This document shows, piece after piece, positions 6,160 to 9,740 of a stretch of 9,740 bases of DNA. The number at the start of each line of letters is the position of its first letter. The first letter of the stretch is position 1. Position numbers and translations under genes: made by a program. This stretch comes from Actinobacillus sp. (lineage in GTDB: Bacteria; Pseudomonadota; Gammaproteobacteria; Enterobacterales; Pasteurellaceae), in contig JAHHQY010000043.1 in NCBI GenBank assembly GCA_020026115.1, forward strand, positions 1 to 9,740. Direction: 5' to 3'. The notes under the pieces are model-generated. The model did not search any database and was not told the origin of the DNA. It was given only the letters and a program-made list of their open reading frames with translations.

Positions 6160-7230
6160 TTATTGATTTTCCTGAATTTCATCATTACTTGGCCACGAAT
6201 GCACAATCGCTTTCACTAAGGTGGCGAGAGGAATGGCGAAAAAGACGCCCCAAAAACCCCATAATCCGCCAAAAATTAAAACGGCGACAATAATGGTTAA
6301 AGGATGTAAATTAACGGCTTCGGAAAATAAAAATGGCACAACAAGATTACCGTCTAAAAGTTGAGTGACCACATAAGCGATAATCAAATACCAAAAAGTC
6401 GGCGTAACACCAAATTGGAAAAGCGCCACCAACGCCACAGGAACGGTCACTAAAACCGCGCCGATATAAGGCACTAAAACGGAAATCCCTACGGCAACAG
6501 CAAGCAACAAGGCGTAATTTAAGTTAAAGAAAAGGAAAATCACATAAGTTACTAGCGTTACAATCACGATTTCTAATAGCTTACCTTGAATGTAATTGGC
6601 CATTTGAGTTTGCATTTCATTCCAAACTTTTTGCACTAACTTACGGTTACGCGGTAAATATTGCACCACATAATCAATTAAATCTTTCTTATCTTTTAAC
6701 AAGAAGAACACCATAAGTGGCACTAAAAAAGCATAAACGCCAAGACCGACTAAATTCACAAGGGACATCATCGACACTTTTAAGGCCGTTTCACCAAAGC
6801 CTAAGACTTTCCCTTTTAAGGTGCTGAAAAGATTATCCACCATTTGGTAGTCGATAAATTGCGGATAATGATTAGGTAAATCTAAAAGCCATTCATTGGA
6901 TCTATTGAGCATATTAGGTAAATCGCTCATCAATTTTGCCAGCTGAGTCCAAAGCATCGGCATTAAGCCAAAGACCAATAAGAAAATTACCCCAAGCACA
7001 CTAGAAAACACCAAAACCACACTTAACAAGCGCGGTAAATGCAATCTGTTTTGCAGTAAATGCACGGGATATTCCAGCAAATAGGCGAAAACAATCGCAA
7101 TAAAAAGCGGTGCTAACAAATGACCGAAAAAGTATAACGACACAACCGCCACTAAGATTATCGTTAATAAAGCCGTAGCTTGTGGGTCGCTAAATCGGCG
7201 GATATACCAATTTTTTAACATTTCAAACAT
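6160..7230 (-). CDS. perM: PerM-type AI-2E transporter family membrane protein
   Basis: This is a polytopic inner-membrane protein of the AI-2E transporter superfamily. It matches E. coli PerM (353 residues; 356 here) nearly end to end by recall, for example MFEMLKNWYIRRFSDPQA at the start and GGLWGFWGVFFAIPLATLVKA near the end. Hydrophobic stretches lie at about 18-36, 38-55, 68-92, 153-177, 219-236, 238-270, 277-292 and 309-340, with a soluble segment at about 93-150. Family motifs include PYIGA (254-258) and LDGNLVVPFLFSEAVNLHPL (292-311). The family contains autoinducer-2 exporters and ion antiporters, but the PerM substrate is not firmly established, so none is assigned. The start has AGGAAG seven bases upstream. 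Its stop codon abuts the mltF ATG, which suggests the two are expressed together. Confidence 0.92.
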   Translation of the reverse strand: MFEMLKNWYIRRFSDPQATALLTIILVAVVSLYFFGHLLAPLFIAIVFAYLLEYPVHLLQNRLHLPRLLSVVLVFSSVLGVIFLLVFGLMPMLWTQLAKLMSDLPNMLNRSNEWLLDLPNHYPQFIDYQMVDNLFSTLKGKVLGFGETALKVSMMSLVNLVGLGVYAFLVPLMVFFLLKDKKDLIDYVVQYLPRNRKLVQKVWNEMQTQMANYIQGKLLEIVIVTLVTYVIFLFFNLNYALLLAVAVGISVLVPYIGAVLVTVPVALVALFQFGVTPTFWYLIIAYVVTQLLDGNLVVPFLFSEAVNLHPLTIIVAVLIFGGLWGFWGVFFAIPLATLVKAIVHSWPSNDEIQENQ

Positions 7231-7262
7231 CGTTTTCTTCCTATTTTTTCCAAAATGGCCAA

Positions 7263-7268
7263 ATTATA
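7263..7268 (-). promoter_or_regulatory. Candidate -10 box for perM-mltF
   Basis: In the 88-base folC-perM gap the minus strand reads TATAAT exactly, 32 bases before the perM ATG, a sensible distance for a transcription start near 7256. The -35 region at normal spacing reads TAGCCT, which is poor. A better-looking TTGTGC (7293-7298) is 24 bases away, too far. The promoter could therefore be activator-dependent, or absent if perM is read through from accD-folC. No terminator is seen in the gap. Confidence 0.4.
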
Positions 7269-7318
7269 AGGGAATTTAAAAATAAAGGCTATGCACAAAA
7301 CTTCATCGCCTTTTCCCT

Positions 7319-8641
7319 TTATTTTGCCGAATCCAATAATTCCAACACTTGAGCGACGGTATGAAAAGAACCGAAAATCAAGAAGATATCCTCTTTTCCT
7401 GCTTGCGCTAAGTTTTCCTTTAAGGCTTGCGCAATATCGTCAAAACTTGGAACGTTTTCTTTGCCAAAAGTTTGTAAGGCTTGGCTAATTTTTGTAGCCT
7501 CTTGCCCTCTTTCGCCTTGCAAGGTTAAGCTTGACCAAACATCCACCACCGGCAATAAAGGTTTTAAAATGCCGTTTAAGTCTTTATCTTTCAATACGCC
7601 ACATAAAGCAAAAATTCGGCGCGAAGGACTTTTTTCCGCTTTCTCTTGCGCTAATTTTTGCGCCAAATACTGAGCCGCGTGCGGATTATGCCCGACATCT
7701 AAAATAATTTTTGCTAAATTTTCACTGTGACATTGTAACTTTTCTACAAGCTGTGTTTTTTCTTCTTGGGTTAAGGTTTGATAACGCCCCGTTAATTGCA
7801 CTTTCCCTAAAACCTTACGCAAAAGCTCTTCATTTAATGTGAACGGTAACATTTCAAGGGTCGCTAAGGCGCAACCTGCGTTCGCTAAAGGAATGGCCGG
7901 TTTAGGTAAATGCTGATATTGGCTTTTTACCCCTTGCCAATGCCAATCTTGCGCGTTTTCTGTGAGCGTCCATTCCTTATCACGGCGTGAAAGTTGACAA
8001 GCTAAATTTTCGGCGCGTTGTAACATACTTTGTGGAATATTCGCCTCACCAATCACTGCGGGCGCATGCGCACGGAAAATTCCCGCTTTTTCATAAGCGA
8101 TGCTTTCTCTGTCTGCGCCTAAAAAAGAGGTATGATCGATATCCACACTAGTAATCACCGCCACATCGCTATCGACAATGTTGGTGGCATCTAAACGCCC
8201 CCCTAAGCCGACTTCTAAAATCACCACATCAAGGGCGTGCTGTTTAAATAAATGCAAAGCCGATAAGGTGCTAAATTCAAAATAGCTTAAGGATTGAGTT
8301 TTATGTCGTTGAATAAAATCAAAAGACGCCGTGTGCAAGGCTTCAGGCAATAAAGCATTGTTAATACGCACGCGTTCTTGATAATGCAATAAATGAGGCG
8401 ACGAATAAACGCCCACTTTTAAGCCCATTTCAAGCAAGACTAATTCCAACATTCGGCAAGTTGTGCCTTTGCCATTTGTGCCACCTACGGTAATAATGCA
8501 AGGCGCAGGTTTCAGTAAATCTAACTCTTTCGCTACGCTTGCCACGCGTTCTAGCCCTAAATCAATGCTTTTACTGTGCGCGCGTTCCAAATAAGAAAGC
8601 CACTGGCTAAGTGGCGTTTCTGCATTAAGTGTTGTATTCAT
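7319..8641 (-). CDS. folC: Bifunctional folylpolyglutamate/dihydrofolate synthase
   Basis: FolC joins glutamate to dihydropteroate to make dihydrofolate and adds further glutamates to folates, using ATP in the cytoplasm. The Mur-ligase-type fold shows a P-loop GTNGKGT (54-60), SPHLLHYQERVRIN (81-94), GLGGRLDATN (145-154), DIDHTSFLG (167-175), Lys185 in YEKAGIF as the likely carbamylated lysine, GRYQ (285-288) and DVGHNPHA (315-322) in the C-terminal domain. The length of 440 residues is normal for bacterial FolC of this type. The single gene and the accD neighbourhood suggest the bifunctional form, as in E. coli, but sequence alone does not prove both activities. Its ATG overlaps the accD stop by one base (TAATG), which implies coupled translation. 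In E. coli folC is followed by dedD-cvpA-purF; here perM follows. Confidence 0.96.
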   Translation of the reverse strand: MNTTLNAETPLSQWLSYLERAHSKSIDLGLERVASVAKELDLLKPAPCIITVGGTNGKGTTCRMLELVLLEMGLKVGVYSSPHLLHYQERVRINNALLPEALHTASFDFIQRHKTQSLSYFEFSTLSALHLFKQHALDVVILEVGLGGRLDATNIVDSDVAVITSVDIDHTSFLGADRESIAYEKAGIFRAHAPAVIGEANIPQSMLQRAENLACQLSRRDKEWTLTENAQDWHWQGVKSQYQHLPKPAIPLANAGCALATLEMLPFTLNEELLRKVLGKVQLTGRYQTLTQEEKTQLVEKLQCHSENLAKIILDVGHNPHAAQYLAQKLAQEKAEKSPSRRIFALCGVLKDKDLNGILKPLLPVVDVWSSLTLQGERGQEATKISQALQTFGKENVPSFDDIAQALKENLAQAGKEDIFLIFGSFHTVAQVLELLDSAK

Positions 8642-9543
8642 TACTTCTCTTCTTTTAACTGTAAAGCTAAATTTTCATCTTTGGCGAAAGGATCGGGTTG
8701 ATGAGTTAATTTAGCGACTAAATCCGCTAAGGCATGACGCATTTCACCGCGTTTGACAATCATATCAATTGCCCCATGCTCTAATAAAAACTCACTGCGT
8801 TGAAAGCCTTCTGGCAAGGTTTCGCGTACGGTTTGTTCAATAACGCGCGGGCCTGCAAAACCAATTAAGGCTTTAGGTTCTGCAATATTGATATCCCCTA
8901 ACATAGCATAACTTGCGGAAACGCCACCTAAGGTTGGATCGGTTAAAACAGAAATAAAAGGCACGCCTTCTTCGCGCATTTTCGCTAAAACAGCACTGGT
9001 TTTGGCCATTTGCATAAGAGAGATTAAAGCCTCTTGCATACGCGCGCCACCACTTGCTGAAAATGAAATTAAAGGACAACCTAAAGCGAGCGCTCTTTCT
9101 GCGGCTAACACAAACTTAGCCCCCACAACAGACCCCATAGAACCGCCCATAAATTCAAAGTTTGAGGCACAAGCGACCGCAGGCATACCAAATAATGTGC
9201 CTTCTAATACCACTAAGGCATCTTTTTCGCCGGTTTGTTTTTGCGCTTGGCTTAAACGATCTTTATAGCGTTTTAAATCTTTAAAACGTAATACATCTTT
9301 AGGTTCTAATTTCGCCCCAATTTCTTGAGTGCTGTCTTTATCTAATAATGCTAATAAACGAGTACGCGCATCAATACGCATATGATGGCCACATTTTGGG
9401 CAAACTTCTAAATGACGAGTTAATTCATCACGATATAAAACTTGGTTACAGCCCGTACATTTTGTCCAAATGCCTTCTGGCACATTGGATTTTCGATTGC
9501 TTGAGGAAGGTTGTTTGCTAAAAATTCGATCAATCCAGCTCAT
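8641..9543 (-). CDS. accD: Acetyl-CoA carboxylase carboxyltransferase subunit beta
   Basis: AccD pairs with AccA to form the carboxyltransferase that moves CO2 from biotin-BCCP to acetyl-CoA, giving malonyl-CoA for fatty acid synthesis. The N-terminal zinc ribbon has four cysteines, C29, C32, C48 and C51, in CxxC-x15-CxxC spacing. The crotonase-like core carries FMGGSMGSVVG (131-141), SASGGARMQE (162-171), TDPTLGGVSASYAMLGD (201-217) and GFAGPRVIEQT (228-238). The 300-residue length is close to E. coli (304). The start MSWIDRIF is typical of the family, and AAGGAA lies just upstream of the ATG. It leads the accD-folC pair. Confidence 0.98.
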   Translation of the reverse strand: MSWIDRIFSKQPSSSNRKSNVPEGIWTKCTGCNQVLYRDELTRHLEVCPKCGHHMRIDARTRLLALLDKDSTQEIGAKLEPKDVLRFKDLKRYKDRLSQAQKQTGEKDALVVLEGTLFGMPAVACASNFEFMGGSMGSVVGAKFVLAAERALALGCPLISFSASGGARMQEALISLMQMAKTSAVLAKMREEGVPFISVLTDPTLGGVSASYAMLGDINIAEPKALIGFAGPRVIEQTVRETLPEGFQRSEFLLEHGAIDMIVKRGEMRHALADLVAKLTHQPDPFAKDENLALQLKEEK

Positions 9544-9611
9544 GGTGTTCCTTAATTGTTATTGTTCAGCGTAAAAATTGGCGTTATTAAAGCATAAAAA
9601 AGGTGTGCATT
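9544..9611 (-). promoter_or_regulatory. Short spacer before accD
   Basis: Only 68 bases separate the apparent stop of the upstream frame from accD. The minus strand shows TATGCT (9591-9596) and TTTAAT (9586-9591) as weak -10-like boxes without a good -35 (TAAAGT or TAGAAT at 17-base spacing), and a T6 run. The accD ribosome site AAGGAA lies at the end. A promoter here is possible but not well supported; accD could also be read through from upstream. Confidence 0.3.
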
Positions 9612-9624
9612 CTACTTTAGAATG
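9608..9624. repeat. 17-base perfect inverted repeat upstream of accD
   Basis: CATTCTACTTTAGAATG has two perfect 7-base arms around a 3-base centre. It overlaps the TAG stop of the partial upstream gene (9612-9614) and lies 64 bases before accD. It could be a dimeric repressor operator. On the minus strand it could also be a weak terminator stem, because a T6 run follows six bases after it. The AT-rich stem and 3-base loop make the terminator reading weak. No regulator is assigned. Confidence 0.4.
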
Positions 9625-9740
9625 ACGCAATTCTCTTTTTCGGCGCGAGTTGCTTTTAAGTAGCGGTTTAACTGCTCGTTTTTTTCACAAGTTTTCCCGC
9701 GTTTTAAAGCGCGCTGAAATCGGCCTTTTCTATTTCTAAG
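9612..9740 (-). CDS. C-terminal 42 codons of an unidentified gene (cut by window edge)
   Basis: One minus-strand frame is open from the window edge to a TAG at 9612-9614, while the others are closed by early stops. The visible residues begin LRNRKGRFQRALKRGKTCEK, include KATRAEKEN and end in NCVILK. The composition is strongly charged and mostly basic, as in a soluble protein tail, and the 68-base distance to accD on the same strand fits a preceding gene in the same direction. I do not recognise the family; in E. coli dedA precedes accD, but these residues do not suggest it. A chance open frame of this length is possible. Confidence 0.45.
   Translation of the reverse strand, partial: LRNRKGRFQRALKRGKTCEKNEQLNRYLKATRAEKENCVILK

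Noticed and set aside
8873..9079. Minus-strand 68-codon frame within accD in another frame
   Set aside because: It overlaps the conserved carboxyltransferase core in a different frame and has unlikely composition.
9002..9268. Plus-strand 88-codon frame inside accD
   Set aside because: It is antisense to conserved accD motifs, with no independent support.

Overview
The window looks like chromosomal core sequence from a low-GC gammaproteobacterium, most likely a member of the Pasteurellaceae. That placement rests on remembered similarity of the proteins to E. coli and Haemophilus versions and on the pheS-pheT-ihfA order; no search was run. Every recognisable gene lies on the minus strand, so transcription runs from position 9740 towards position 1.

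In order of transcription, the window begins with the last 42 codons of an unidentified gene (9740-9612). A 68-bp spacer leads to accD (acetyl-CoA carboxylase beta subunit) and folC (folylpolyglutamate/dihydrofolate synthase), which overlap by 1 nt. An 88-bp gap with a TATAAT box precedes perM (AI-2E/PerM-family membrane protein) and mltF (membrane-bound lytic transglycosylase), which abut with no spacer. A 34-bp gap then leads to an unrecognised, extremely basic 48-residue small gene (4385-4239), too short for standard ORF cut-offs. A strong hairpin terminator (4191-4221) closes this half.

The second half is the pheS-pheT-ihfA cluster: both subunits of phenylalanyl-tRNA synthetase followed by the IHF alpha subunit, with small gaps (28 and 2 bp) and a terminator at 279-309. 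The last ~280 bases hold no convincing gene. They do contain a perfect IHF consensus site, two small tandem hairpins and a purine-rich ribosome-site-like motif at the edge, which may belong to the control region of a neighbour outside the window.

Most of the window is housekeeping: fatty acid synthesis, folate, peptidoglycan turnover, Phe-tRNA charging and nucleoid structure. I see no defence system, mobile element, CRISPR array or RNA gene. The points worth a second look are the 48-residue basic protein, the long Glu/Lys-rich C-terminal tail of MltF, a four-residue insertion in IhfA, a recurrent word (TTCGGCGCGA) that also forms both arms of the central terminator, the lack of an E. coli-type pheM leader, and the joining of perM-mltF to accD-folC.
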